DNA of 64,000 bases from the NCBI GenBank assembly GCA_035448825.1, contig DAOTJS010000003.1:1-64000 (forward strand), in the 5' to 3' direction. Under the pieces are notes generated by a model. The model was not told the origin of the DNA. It ran no database searches and saw only the letters and a list, made by a program, of their open reading frames with translations. Positions 35,365 to 43,345 of the stretch are shown here, in pieces. This DNA is from JAGNGI01 sp035448825 (GTDB lineage Bacteria; Fidelibacterota; UBA2242). The position numbers and the translations under genes were made by a program. Position 1 is the first letter of the stretch. Each line of letters starts with the position of its first letter.

Positions 35365-35391
35365 ATAAAAAAGCCCCAGCGCGGGGCTTTT
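35365..35391 (-). terminator. Strong intrinsic terminator of the motor operon
   Basis: A perfect 9-bp stem (AAAAGCCCC/GGGGCTTTT, loop of five) is followed on the - strand by a T-run into TTTTTTATTACC. It lies 20 bases after the fliG stop and separates the operon from the TPR gene. Confidence 0.92.
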
Positions 35392-35410
35392 GAGGTATTT
35401 ACTAAAACTA

Positions 35411-36343
35411 TCATTCGACAAAATCGGTATCCATAAAATCTTGGAGATTGAAGCGCCCTTCTTTTTCGAGTTCGCGCAATTTATCCACAATTTTTTTCTG
35501 GGCGGCTTCAACTTTGCGTCGTGGTTGTGGCCCTTCTAATAATTTGATTTCATCTTCGAGGATGATCTGGGAACGCTGAGGTAGGGCACTTTTAAAGAGG
35601 TCGCGGATCTCATCCGGCTGACCTTTTAAGGCATAAGCTATTTCAGAAACCTCGACCGATTTAAGTACTTCGGATAGAATATTTGGCGGTAATTTGGGAA
35701 GGTCTTCAAAGCTGAAGTAGTAGCGCTTTACCTGTTCGACCAATTCGGGCGCTTCTTTCGATAAGAACTCCAGAAAGCGTTTTTCATCGCGGGGTAGTAA
35801 TTTACTTAAAATACCGGCTACATCTTCGCCACCGCCGCGTCTAAATTCGGAAGCCCGCGGAATGAAAGCCGATTTGTCTTTGAGATTATTGGCAATATTG
35901 ACCACGCCTTCCAGTGGAATTTCCGTGAGATGTCCCATTTCAGTTAATACTTTTGGTTGTACAGTTGGGTCGAGTTTTTGTAAGACATTGACCTGGCGAT
36001 CAACTGGCAACTGGGCGATTGCCAGGGCCATTATGATTGGAGGCTCGGTGGAAATCAAGTAGGCAATTTGCTCGTCGGTCAGTTTCAGCATAAACTCAAA
36101 TGGCTTTTTAGTCTCTTCCTCGGCTGGAGTAAATTTTTCAGAAACAAAACTGAAATAGAATTCCTCAAGGACAGCTTTTTTGACATCGAACGGAATATTG
36201 GTGATTTTGGCCATATTCTCACGGATTTTTTGCATCTGGCTACGACTTAGTCCCTTGAAAAGCTGGACAGATAAGTCGGGACCAAGGGCTTTAAACAGGA
36301 TAGTGGTTTTGTCCAGTCCACTTAAGTTTTTAGGGTCTATCAT
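35411..36343 (-). CDS. fliG: FliG-type motor switch protein
   Basis: FliG couples stator activity to rotation in flagella. All three domains are visible: an N-terminal FliF-binding domain (LSGLDKTTILFKALGPDLSV), a middle armadillo domain (PIIMALAIAQLPVDRQVNVL, equivalent to the EHPQTIALIL motif) and a C-terminal domain (GGGEDVAGILSKLLPRDEKR, VFEDL-like YFSFEDLPKLPP). The charged torque-helix region is kept: ALKGQPDEIRDLFKSALPQR then EDEIKLLEGPQPRRKVE. Length of 310 is slightly short of the usual 330-345. It is the last gene of an operon with motA, motB and a FliF-like protein but no rod, hook, export or FliM/FliN gene. The protein should sit on the cytoplasmic face of the FliF-like ring. Confidence 0.9.
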   Translation of the reverse strand: MIDPKNLSGLDKTTILFKALGPDLSVQLFKGLSRSQMQKIRENMAKITNIPFDVKKAVLEEFYFSFVSEKFTPAEEETKKPFEFMLKLTDEQIAYLISTEPPIIMALAIAQLPVDRQVNVLQKLDPTVQPKVLTEMGHLTEIPLEGVVNIANNLKDKSAFIPRASEFRRGGGEDVAGILSKLLPRDEKRFLEFLSKEAPELVEQVKRYYFSFEDLPKLPPNILSEVLKSVEVSEIAYALKGQPDEIRDLFKSALPQRSQIILEDEIKLLEGPQPRRKVEAAQKKIVDKLRELEKEGRFNLQDFMDTDFVE

Positions 36344-36355
36344 ACTTTTACTCCT

Positions 36356-37792
36356 TTAACTCTCGGTTTCGGATTCACCTGGTTGAATATCCTGACTGAT
36401 CCAGGCATTGATAATCCGTAACGCTGTTTCAGGTTGACCAACTGACATCGAAATTACCGATTGCCGCATACTTTTCATTTCTTCTTTCTGAGCTTCCAAA
36501 TTAACCTGGGGCGTAGCCGGCGCCGCCGGTGCGGCGGGTTGGATAGGTTGAGGCGCTTCAGCCGGTGCAATCGGTGGGGGTGCTACGGGTTGGGTAACTG
36601 GTGTTACCGGTGGTTGTGGCTTGGGAGTTTCTTCCGGTTGACGCGTCAAAATTGGCTGAGTTGGACGTGGACCCATTGGAATTTTGGAGCCATATCCCCA
36701 TTCTAGTTCCTGTCTTTTGACCTGCTTGTGATGATTGACTAATAAGACAATTACAAGAATTATTAATAGGATTACCGCGGCGATAATCGCATACCACATA
36801 CCATAATTGCGGATTCCAAACATACTCGGGGGGGTGGTTTCGAGCGAACTTAGTTCCAGTTCTTGCAGGCGGCGGTTGCTTTCGCGCAATTGCTCGCGCA
36901 GGTTTTCCAGTTCGGTTTCGCGGGCGGTAGCTTGTCGTTCGGTGACCTGACGCTGATCTTCCGTTATTTGAGGGGTTTGCAACTGCGCCTGAAGTTCAGC
37001 TATTTGCTTTTTAAGTTCATCAATTTTCAGCGAATCCCGGATGATGGATTGGCGTTCGAGTTGCTTTTGCTGTTCGAGGCGGGCGTTATATTCGGCGGTT
37101 GTTTGACGGCGTTCGATGTCGTCAATTTTTTCAGCTATGTTTTTTAAAATAACGGTCTCGGTTGCGTCTTTACCGGGGCTCTTTTTGAAGGTGGCAGTCA
37201 TGATACTGATGACATCGCCGCGAGCTCGATCATAATGGGCGGCAACTGCTACGACCTGTCGGACATTTTCAATAATTTCAGGCGAGACGCCATCTTCGAG
37301 AATGACACTGATTTCCTGACGTTTTATAACTGGAATGGATGGGGCGGCTTTTTTTCCAGTGGCGGAAGTGGACTTAGCCGCACCTGTAGCTTGCGGTAAA
37401 GCCTCGAGCTGAGTTTGGGACGGCGTTCGTTGCTGGGATTGAATTACGGAAGGTGGAATATCAAAACCTGGTAGGGGTAAGACGTATTCGGGTGCTTTCG
37501 GGCGAGGTTCCTGGGAGGTGGGTCCTGAAGGTGGGGTTTCGATTATTGGTTTAGCGGTTTCGGTCGGCTCAGCCTGTTCAACAGGAGTGAAGTCAATTTC
37601 GGCTTTGACATCCACGACGAATTTGACATCGTCGAGTAATTTTTCCAGGACTTCGTTGATTCGATCTCTGATGTTATTTTCGAGTGACATTTTCTGAGAG
37701 AGATAGGATAATTGATTCTCTTGAGCATTTAATATGGTAAATAAGCCGAGGCTAAAGATTACAATCAACTTTTTTACTTTTAAATGTGACAT
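36356..37792 (-). CDS. Minimal FliF-like ring protein (signal peptide + RBM3/collar + TM + FliG-binding tail)
   Basis: A signal peptide (to about residue 23, ILNAQ) leads directly into the FliF RBM3 half: QLSYLSQKMSLENNIRDRIN and FVVDVKAEIDFTPVEQAEPT (compare FliF DIDF..EQ). After a Pro-rich collar-like stretch comes the second half, IKRQEISVILEDG ... AHYDRARGDVISIMTATF, matching FliF's AVGxDxxRGDxxxV. A coiled coil (about 225-315) precedes the membrane helix (MWYAIIAAVILLIILVIVLL, 332-351). A long Pro-rich cytoplasmic linker then ends in SVGQPETALRIINAWISQDI, which matches the FliG-binding tail of FliF (NPE..A..IR.W). The first FliF membrane helix and RBM1/RBM2, which meet the export gate, are absent. 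Function inferred: a simplified ring that anchors FliG. Confidence 0.78.
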   Translation of the reverse strand: MSHLKVKKLIVIFSLGLFTILNAQENQLSYLSQKMSLENNIRDRINEVLEKLLDDVKFVVDVKAEIDFTPVEQAEPTETAKPIIETPPSGPTSQEPRPKAPEYVLPLPGFDIPPSVIQSQQRTPSQTQLEALPQATGAAKSTSATGKKAAPSIPVIKRQEISVILEDGVSPEIIENVRQVVAVAAHYDRARGDVISIMTATFKKSPGKDATETVILKNIAEKIDDIERRQTTAEYNARLEQQKQLERQSIIRDSLKIDELKKQIAELQAQLQTPQITEDQRQVTERQATARETELENLREQLRESNRRLQELELSSLETTPPSMFGIRNYGMWYAIIAAVILLIILVIVLLVNHHKQVKRQELEWGYGSKIPMGPRPTQPILTRQPEETPKPQPPVTPVTQPVAPPPIAPAEAPQPIQPAAPAAPATPQVNLEAQKEEMKSMRQSVISMSVGQPETALRIINAWISQDIQPGESETES

Positions 37793-37807
37793 AATAAAAT
37801 CCTCTTT

Positions 37808-38497
37808 TTAACCAATGGTTAAGAAAATTATTTCGACTCGACGATTTTGGGCTCTCTGCTCTTCGGTTTGGTTAGCTTCTTCAATCGTTTTTCCGCTGGC
37901 TCGTGGACGGGTATCGGCATATCCAATTGCCCGAAAACGATCGGCTGGTAGACCAAGTCCGATGAAATAGCGGACAACCTGAGTGGATCTGGCGGATGAT
38001 AACTCCCAATTGGATGGAAAAACCTCGGATTTAATGGGAACATTGTCAGTATGTCCTTCGATCGCAATTGGAAAATTGGATTGCGCAATCATTGGAGCTA
38101 ATTTATTCAGAATCGGGAAAATGCCTGGATTCAAATCTGCTTTGCCAGAGGCGAAAGAAATCTCAGTTGGGATTTTGATTGAAACTCCGCGAACACTGGT
38201 TTCGACCTCGATAACTCCTTTTAATTGTTCTTGTTCAACGACGTCAACGACTTTATCATAGATTTCTTTAATTGAAAAGTGCTGGGTGGCTTTGGGTTTG
38301 GCGCCTCCCAGGGCTTTCTCGACAGAATTGCCAATTTGTTCCAGTTTGACCGGGTCAATGCTGGAAATGGAAAATAATAAGATGAAAAAAGTTAACAATA
38401 ATGACATCATATCCGAGTAAGTTACCAGCCATGGTTCTTCGTCACCAGTGTCCTGGTTAGAGAATATTTTGTGTCTTGGTTTCGTCTCGTCAGCCAT
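37808..38497 (-). CDS. motB: MotB-type stator protein
   Basis: MotB forms the ion channel with MotA and anchors the stator to peptidoglycan. The short basic cytoplasmic N-terminus is followed by the single membrane helix with the essential ion-binding Asp29 (WLVTYSDMMSLLLTFFILLF). The periplasmic OmpA-like domain has the peptidoglycan-binding residues in IEGHTDNVPI, SNWELSSARSTQVV and QNRRVEIIF. The 229-residue length is somewhat short. It is two bases from motA upstream and 15 bases from the FliF-like gene downstream. Whether protons or sodium ions drive it cannot be settled from sequence. Confidence 0.93.
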   Translation of the reverse strand: MADETKPRHKIFSNQDTGDEEPWLVTYSDMMSLLLTFFILLFSISSIDPVKLEQIGNSVEKALGGAKPKATQHFSIKEIYDKVVDVVEQEQLKGVIEVETSVRGVSIKIPTEISFASGKADLNPGIFPILNKLAPMIAQSNFPIAIEGHTDNVPIKSEVFPSNWELSSARSTQVVRYFIGLGLPADRFRAIGYADTRPRASGKTIEEANQTEEQRAQNRRVEIIFLTIG

Positions 38498-38499
38498 TA

Positions 38500-39294
38500 T
38501 TATTTAGTCTCTTCCGGCTTTTGCCAATCGCGTGGTCGCAGGTAAGAATTGAGTTTTTCCCGGACAATGAGGGGGTGTTTGCGAGCATGCAATAGTAATA
38601 CTCCTTCGATTAACATCGTTTGGAGAATATTTTGCTTTTGGATGCGGGATTCAAATTTAACTGCCATAGGGTTAAAGATTAAATTGGCCAATATTACACC
38701 ATAAAAAGTAGTAACTATCGCGGCGCCCATACCTTTACCGAGTACTTCCATCGGATCGAGTCCAGCGGTACTAATCTGAGCCATTCCATAGAGCATAACA
38801 ATCAACCCGATCAAGGTTCCGAGCATTCCGTAAGCCGGTGAATATTTTCCCATTGTGCGTAAGACGTTGGCTTCGCCTCGCTCCCGTGAAGCCCGATTTT
38901 CGATTCTGGTTTCCAGAATCTCACGGATTTCCTGGGGATTATAGCCATCTACGACCATTTGGAGGCCATCTCGTAAAAACGGATTTTTGACATCGGGGAG
39001 TGCTTTTTCTAAATCTTGCATACTCTTACGAGCAACGCTGGCCAATCCAACAATTTCTTCAACTTCGTCTGTCATCTTGATTTTTTCTTTTTTAAATACG
39101 GCGATAACTGAACCGATTAAACTTAAGACCTCTTTAACCGAATAGCTGATCATCGTTGAGGCAAAAGAACCACCGACCACGATAAAGATACTGGAGACAT
39201 TCCAGAACATTTTAAAATCTGTAGTCAATCCGGCGATTCCCATTATGATAAGAGCTGTTCCGGCGATAATTCCAAATATAGTGGCAATATCCAT
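38500..39294 (-). CDS. motA: MotA/PomA-type stator protein
   Basis: MotA surrounds MotB and pushes on FliG. This 264-residue protein has the four-helix layout: two N-terminal helices (ATIFGIIAGTALIIMGIAGL, VSSIFIVVGGSFASTMISYS), a large cytoplasmic loop with conserved charges (RENxxA-like RASRERGEANVLRTMGKYSP), and two C-terminal helices (GMLGTLIGLIVMLYGMAQIS, MGAAIVTTFYGVILANLIFN) with the conserved Pro. The short tail and overall form resemble PomA. There is no long cytoplasmic coiled-coil tail as in the ZorA defence protein. It is cotranscribed with motB and lies nine bases upstream-to-downstream from the barrel/TPR gene. Confidence 0.93.
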   Translation of the reverse strand: MDIATIFGIIAGTALIIMGIAGLTTDFKMFWNVSSIFIVVGGSFASTMISYSVKEVLSLIGSVIAVFKKEKIKMTDEVEEIVGLASVARKSMQDLEKALPDVKNPFLRDGLQMVVDGYNPQEIREILETRIENRASRERGEANVLRTMGKYSPAYGMLGTLIGLIVMLYGMAQISTAGLDPMEVLGKGMGAAIVTTFYGVILANLIFNPMAVKFESRIQKQNILQTMLIEGVLLLHARKHPLIVREKLNSYLRPRDWQKPEETK

Positions 39295-39302
39295 ACTGGT
39301 TT

Positions 39303-40646
39303 TTACTCCTTTTGTTCTCCACCAACACTGCGTAATCTATTTTCGCTCATTGCGCGCAAGATATTACGGACATCATCATATTCCGGGTCAATTTTAAGAG
39401 CGATATTCCAGTTAATTGAAGCTCGTTCAATGTCGCCCATCTTGTAGTAAATCGAACCGCGTCTGGCATAAGCTAGAGCCAGGTTGGGATTCAATTCGAT
39501 GGCGGCATCTACTTCTTTTAAGGCTTGCTGATAATCGCCTGAATAAAAATAGCTCAAAGAATTCGACAGGTGCTTTAAGGCTAGATTAATATTCCGTTCC
39601 ATAGCATATTTAGCAAGCTTAGCCGAACGAACCGAATCCTCGAGAACGGCACTTTTTTGCTTCAGCTGGGCAACTTGACTGTTAAGGTACTTGATTTGGG
39701 ATTCATACACCCGGAGTGAATCACGTAATTTGGCTATTTCGAAGTCGGCGGCTTTAAGGGTTGAATCCAACTTGGCGGCGAATTGTTCTTCCACATCGAG
39801 AATAGCCTTTGTGTCGGCATTAACCATTCCTTCGAGAGTCCGCCGTTTTATATTTTCCGGTTTGATACGCGGTATGGTGAAATCGAGACTAAGACTGAGA
39901 CTGGGATGTCTATTCTGAGCAGTAGTGCTGTAATTTTTACTGCCGAAATTATAGAGATAGGCGGCATTATTGAGGCCAATACTTAGATTATAATCCTGGG
40001 TCAGCGGAATGCGTGAGCCAATATTGAGGCCACCCCCATCGAATTCGACAATGAAAGCCACTCCACCTTGATCTTTTCTGATATTGGTATGAACCAATAT
40101 CCCGGCAAATACACCCATATTGGTGGTGGAATCGGCTCCAAAAGTTGACGCCAGACTGCCTGTACCAAACCCCATATAGGTATGAAGAGTACTATTGGTA
40201 AATTGTTTTTCATTGCTCAGCAGGGCGAAAAGTGATAGCGTTTCCGTACCAATATTGAGATTTTTTTCGCCTTGTCGGACAACCATATCATGAATACCAG
40301 CCGCGAAGCTAATATCACCGTAACTAAAAATTCGTTTTTGAAGATGGAGACCAAATTCCACCGGACGGGTGCCGGCAATGCCCTGGACAGTAGTTAATCC
40401 AACCTTAAAGGTATTGGTAAGATCTGCTTCGAAGAATATTCCTTTGGCAATTAATGTGTCGGAGAATCCGTAGGTATCACTGGCAAAACCAGTGCGAAAT
40501 ACATACGGCGTGCGATAAACACTGCTGACCGGAATTCTCATCATATTGCCAGGATGGGAAAAGGAAAGACGCGTCACCGACTCGCCTTGCAAGAAGGTTA
40601 TAGTTAGCAGTAAAAATAGTGAAATTTTTAGATGAGGTCTGGTCAT
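39303..40646 (-). CDS. Outer-membrane-type barrel plus coiled coil plus TPR protein of the motor operon
   Basis: I chose the ATG at 40646, preceded by GGAG at nine bases, which begins a signal peptide (MTRPHLKISLFLLLTITFLQ). An ATG 15 bases upstream is less likely. Residues to about 260 are rich in beta strands with alternating hydrophobicity (DLTNTFKVGLTTVQGIAG, YGDISFAAGIHDMVV, YNLSIGLNNAAYLYN), as in small outer-membrane barrels. A coiled coil (about 270-345) leads to a C-terminal TPR pair (YFSGD-like YFYSGDYQQALKEVDAAIEL, ALAYARRGSIYYKMGDIERA). I know no named family for this fusion. Located between the YbgF-like genes and motA, it could connect the motor to the outer membrane. Confidence 0.75.
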   Translation of the reverse strand: MTRPHLKISLFLLLTITFLQGESVTRLSFSHPGNMMRIPVSSVYRTPYVFRTGFASDTYGFSDTLIAKGIFFEADLTNTFKVGLTTVQGIAGTRPVEFGLHLQKRIFSYGDISFAAGIHDMVVRQGEKNLNIGTETLSLFALLSNEKQFTNSTLHTYMGFGTGSLASTFGADSTTNMGVFAGILVHTNIRKDQGGVAFIVEFDGGGLNIGSRIPLTQDYNLSIGLNNAAYLYNFGSKNYSTTAQNRHPSLSLSLDFTIPRIKPENIKRRTLEGMVNADTKAILDVEEQFAAKLDSTLKAADFEIAKLRDSLRVYESQIKYLNSQVAQLKQKSAVLEDSVRSAKLAKYAMERNINLALKHLSNSLSYFYSGDYQQALKEVDAAIELNPNLALAYARRGSIYYKMGDIERASINWNIALKIDPEYDDVRNILRAMSENRLRSVGGEQKE

Positions 40647-40668
40647 TGAGCCAAGCTCCATTTAGTGT

Positions 40669-41394
40669 TCAATCAGTACCTTTTAGCCGTTTTAATTCTA
40701 AGTCAGCTAGTTTGGCCAGATTTCCATCAGGAAATCTTTTGAGAAGTCGAATGAAGAAAATTTCAGCCATATGAGGATTGCCTAACTTTTGATAGGTGAT
40801 TCCCGTCAGGAAAAGCGCATCATCTAGCTTCTCTGATAATGGGTATTCTGCCACTTTCTTCAGATATTCAATAGCTAAATATTCATCTTGCAGTTGAATA
40901 TAGCAATAGCCAATCCAGAAGTATGTATCACCAATGGTTGCATCGGGCATATTGCTGGCTAATACTTTTAGAAAATAGTCAATTGCAACGGGATAATTCT
41001 TTGCCTGATAAGCAGATTGACCTTTTTGCCAAAAACGTTCCCCTTCGTGGCGTGAGTAGATTTGAACAGGAACCGTGAGGTTCGCAAATGGCGAGAGAAA
41101 AATGCGTTTCGAGAGATCATCAACTTTTTTTTGAAGAGAATCATTAGCCTGATCCAGGAGCCTAATTTGATGATTCATCGTCGAAAAAGCCGAGAAGAGG
41201 GAGTCTATTTGGTTCTGGATAGAAACCAAATTTGGATTAGCAACGCCTTTTGGAAGGGGGGCAGACTCCCTCGCCGGCTCTATAGATATCCCAAGATCAT
41301 ACATTATATTGGGTGTACCAACTGCTCGGGACGAATCAAATGTCTGGGCAGAGAGCAGAATTGGTAAGGTTATCATAATTATAATTTTTCTCAC
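40669..41394 (-). CDS. YbgF/CpoB-like periplasmic coiled-coil TPR protein (copy 2)
   Basis: The likely start is GTG at 41394, just after the upstream stop, which gives a signal peptide (KIIIMITLPILLSAQ); longer frames overlap the previous gene by 53 bases. A short coiled coil (NQIDSLFSAFSTMNHQIRLL) precedes TPR units (GQSAYQAKNYPVAIDYFLKV, GDTYFWIGYCYIQLQDEYLA, DALFLTGITYQKLGNPHMAE), the arrangement of YbgF/CpoB. CpoB coordinates Tol and peptidoglycan synthesis in proteobacteria. Here the neighbours are MotAB/FliG homologues rather than TolQRA-Pal, so a scaffold role in the motor's envelope part is inferred. Confidence 0.8.
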   Translation of the reverse strand: MRKIIIMITLPILLSAQTFDSSRAVGTPNIMYDLGISIEPARESAPLPKGVANPNLVSIQNQIDSLFSAFSTMNHQIRLLDQANDSLQKKVDDLSKRIFLSPFANLTVPVQIYSRHEGERFWQKGQSAYQAKNYPVAIDYFLKVLASNMPDATIGDTYFWIGYCYIQLQDEYLAIEYLKKVAEYPLSEKLDDALFLTGITYQKLGNPHMAEIFFIRLLKRFPDGNLAKLADLELKRLKGTD

Positions 41395-41395
41395 T

Positions 41396-42178
41396 TTAAA
41401 ATTTTTCTTGGGAAATAAGATATTGGTAAGCTTTGGGGACGAGGTCACTCTTGGGATAATAATTGATTAAATCGTTAAAAGCCGTGCGAGCTTCCGCTTT
41501 TTTGTCCAATTTTAGATAACTTAAACCGATCTTAAAGAGCGCGGCATCGGCTTTATTGCCGTCGCCCAATGCTTTTACCATTTGAAAAGCCGCAACTGCT
41601 TCTTCGTATTTTTCTTGTGAATAGAGACACTCACCCAGCCAGTATTGGCAATTATCGGATAAGGGATGATCCTGACGCAATTCCAATAGATTTTTAAAAT
41701 TTTTTTGACTGGCGGTCAGATTGCCGTCGAAATATTGATTCAAAGCTTCATTATATCGTTCCCGAAATGTGGCGTCGTCGCTTAGATCGTGCGATTTGAG
41801 TGTAACTTCGGTCGGTTTGGTGGTGGATTGAATTTCTTCGACGATTCCCTGATTAAGACGTCGGTCTTCTTCGATAGTCTGGTGATAGATACGTAAATTA
41901 TAATTTTCGTTTGAATTTTTTTCAGAAGTGTTTTCAAGAAGAGTTTGTTTAGATTCCATTGAATCACGTAAGGAGGTATTTTTATATTGCAATTCTCTCA
42001 ATTCTTTTTTGAGATATTCGAGTTCTTCCTTTAGATTGTAAATTTCGATGTCTTTTTGATCAATCAATTTTTTAGTATCATCTACCTGACCTTCAGGTGT
42101 AATACTCTTAACCTGGCCTAAGCAGATTCCGGTCACTATCAAAGTTGTCACAAGAGAAAGGGCCAATGATCGGGGCAT
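41396..42178 (-). CDS. YbgF/CpoB-like periplasmic coiled-coil TPR protein (copy 1)
   Basis: A signal peptide (MPRSLALSLVTTLIVTGICL) is followed by a long coiled coil (about 32-75: DQKDIEIYNLKEELEYLKKE) and C-terminal TPRs. These start at YNEALNQYFDGNLTASQKNF and continue with SDNCQYWLGECLYSQEKYEE and DAALFKIGLSYLKLDKKAEA, a near-textbook CpoB/YbgF tail. The start shares one base with the upstream stop and the stop lies one base before the next start, so it is translationally coupled. Two such proteins in one operon suggest hetero-oligomeric scaffolding. Confidence 0.82.
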   Translation of the reverse strand: MPRSLALSLVTTLIVTGICLGQVKSITPEGQVDDTKKLIDQKDIEIYNLKEELEYLKKELRELQYKNTSLRDSMESKQTLLENTSEKNSNENYNLRIYHQTIEEDRRLNQGIVEEIQSTTKPTEVTLKSHDLSDDATFRERYNEALNQYFDGNLTASQKNFKNLLELRQDHPLSDNCQYWLGECLYSQEKYEEAVAAFQMVKALGDGNKADAALFKIGLSYLKLDKKAEARTAFNDLINYYPKSDLVPKAYQYLISQEKF

Positions 42179-43125
42179 TATTTATAAACCTCCCAATCAA
42201 TATTGTAAGAATAGCCGATAAACTGCCCAAAATCCTTAGGAATGATCATCTCAAAAGTCCCGCTAGCACCGGGTAATAATGAATTGTTACTGGTAATGCC
42301 GGAACCTTCAAAAGTGACATAAGAGCCTTCCACAAAAGCTGTTCGGGTTTCCGTATCGCCGCTCCAATTTTTGCGGAAAACGAAATTGATTTTGACAAAG
42401 TCAGCCCTGCGACCTCCAATATTTTTTATCTCTCCGGAGAGAATGGTGTTGCCGCTGAGGTCTTTACGTTCTTTGATGTTACCGACCAGTACACAATTGG
42501 GAACACGGCTGATCGGCTCGCTAATCTGGGAGGGCTCGCTGGTTTTTGAAATGTAGGGCGCTTGGATGGTTATTGGCGCAGTGTCCTTAACGTCGGTAGC
42601 AACTTCTTGCGGTACGAATTGCTCCTCTCGTTTTTCGACAATATTAGTTACGACTCTCACGACCTGATTTTTATCAATAACGAGATAACCGATTAAAGTT
42701 TCGACCTTAATTATTTTATCGTCTTGATAAATGATTTTGCCATAGATAGAAGTTCCGTTTATCAGGATAATTTCTTTTTCGTAGATGGAAAGAGGATTAT
42801 CCCACATCTGGCTCTTTGCCTGTAATTCTTTCAAGGCTGATTGGAGGTGTTTAACCTCGGCAGATAATTTTTTTACTTCGAAGGTAAGTTCGTTGATGAC
42901 ATACTCCTGGTCCGCGGCAGTGGCTTTGACCGGTGCTGTGGCTATTTTGGGCTGAGATGCTGGTAAAGTAGATTGGGAACCTGGCTTTATAGCTGGTTTT
43001 TTAGCTTCTCCTGATTGGGCTTTGGTAGTTTTTTCGACGGTTTTTTCTGGTTTAGGCCGAGAAGTACCACAAGTACTAAGACTTAGCGCCAGAACGATAA
43101 ATACGTAAAAAATTTTGGCTTTCAT
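42178..43125 (-). CDS. Lipoprotein with coiled coil and FxLYD-like domain, first gene of motor operon
   Basis: The lipoprotein signal peptide ends in LSTC (MKAKIFYVFIVLALSLSTCG). A Lys/Pro-rich linker (about 25-70) and a short coiled coil (EVKKLSAEVKHLQSALKELQ) follow. A small SH3-like segment (IYEKEIILINGTSIYGKIIY, about 115-165) resembles regions that set surface charge or binding. A C-terminal immunoglobulin-like FxLYD domain runs from about 205 to 315 (VLVGNIKERKDLSGNTILSG to GYSYNIDWEVYK). It probably sits in the periplasm attached to the outer or inner membrane. It is the promoter-proximal gene of the operon; its role with the motor is inferred. Confidence 0.78.
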   Translation of the reverse strand: MKAKIFYVFIVLALSLSTCGTSRPKPEKTVEKTTKAQSGEAKKPAIKPGSQSTLPASQPKIATAPVKATAADQEYVINELTFEVKKLSAEVKHLQSALKELQAKSQMWDNPLSIYEKEIILINGTSIYGKIIYQDDKIIKVETLIGYLVIDKNQVVRVVTNIVEKREEQFVPQEVATDVKDTAPITIQAPYISKTSEPSQISEPISRVPNCVLVGNIKERKDLSGNTILSGEIKNIGGRRADFVKINFVFRKNWSGDTETRTAFVEGSYVTFEGSGITSNNSLLPGASGTFEMIIPKDFGQFIGYSYNIDWEVYK

Positions 43126-43194
43126 AATCCCACACCTTCAGATAAACAGTGCCTATTTTTTCTAATTTGACACTATAGCGTTGCATCCCATTAG

Positions 43195-43224
43195 AATATA
43201 TATTTTAAAATAGTAAAATGTCAA
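43195..43224 (-). promoter_or_regulatory. Sigma-70-type promoter of the motor operon
   Basis: On the - strand a perfect -35 TTGACA (43224-43219) and a -10 TATATT (43200-43195, five of six consensus bases) are separated by 18 AT-rich bases. Transcription would begin near 43188, giving an untranslated leader of about 60 bases before the lipoprotein ATG at 43125. A housekeeping promoter implies the operon is not under a flagellar sigma factor. Confidence 0.65.
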
Positions 43225-43345
43225 GTAAAAAATTGATGTAAATAAGTGAGTTAGCCAAAATTATTTAAATTTTTAATTGAAATTGGCTATTCAAATGCTT
43301 TCCGAATGATTTTTTCTCAGGCAAAAAACGATTTACCAAATCACT

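Noticed and set aside
37808..39294. MotA/MotB pair as a Zorya (ZorAB) phage-defence module
   Set aside because: MotA has the ordinary 264-residue length without a long cytoplasmic tail, no ZorC/D/E-like gene is near, and FliG and FliF-like genes follow directly.
40669..42178. Tol-Pal locus
   Set aside because: The two CpoB-like proteins suggest Tol-Pal at first, but no TolA/TolB/Pal is present, and the OmpA-domain protein has the MotB membrane helix with its conserved Asp and sits beside FliG.
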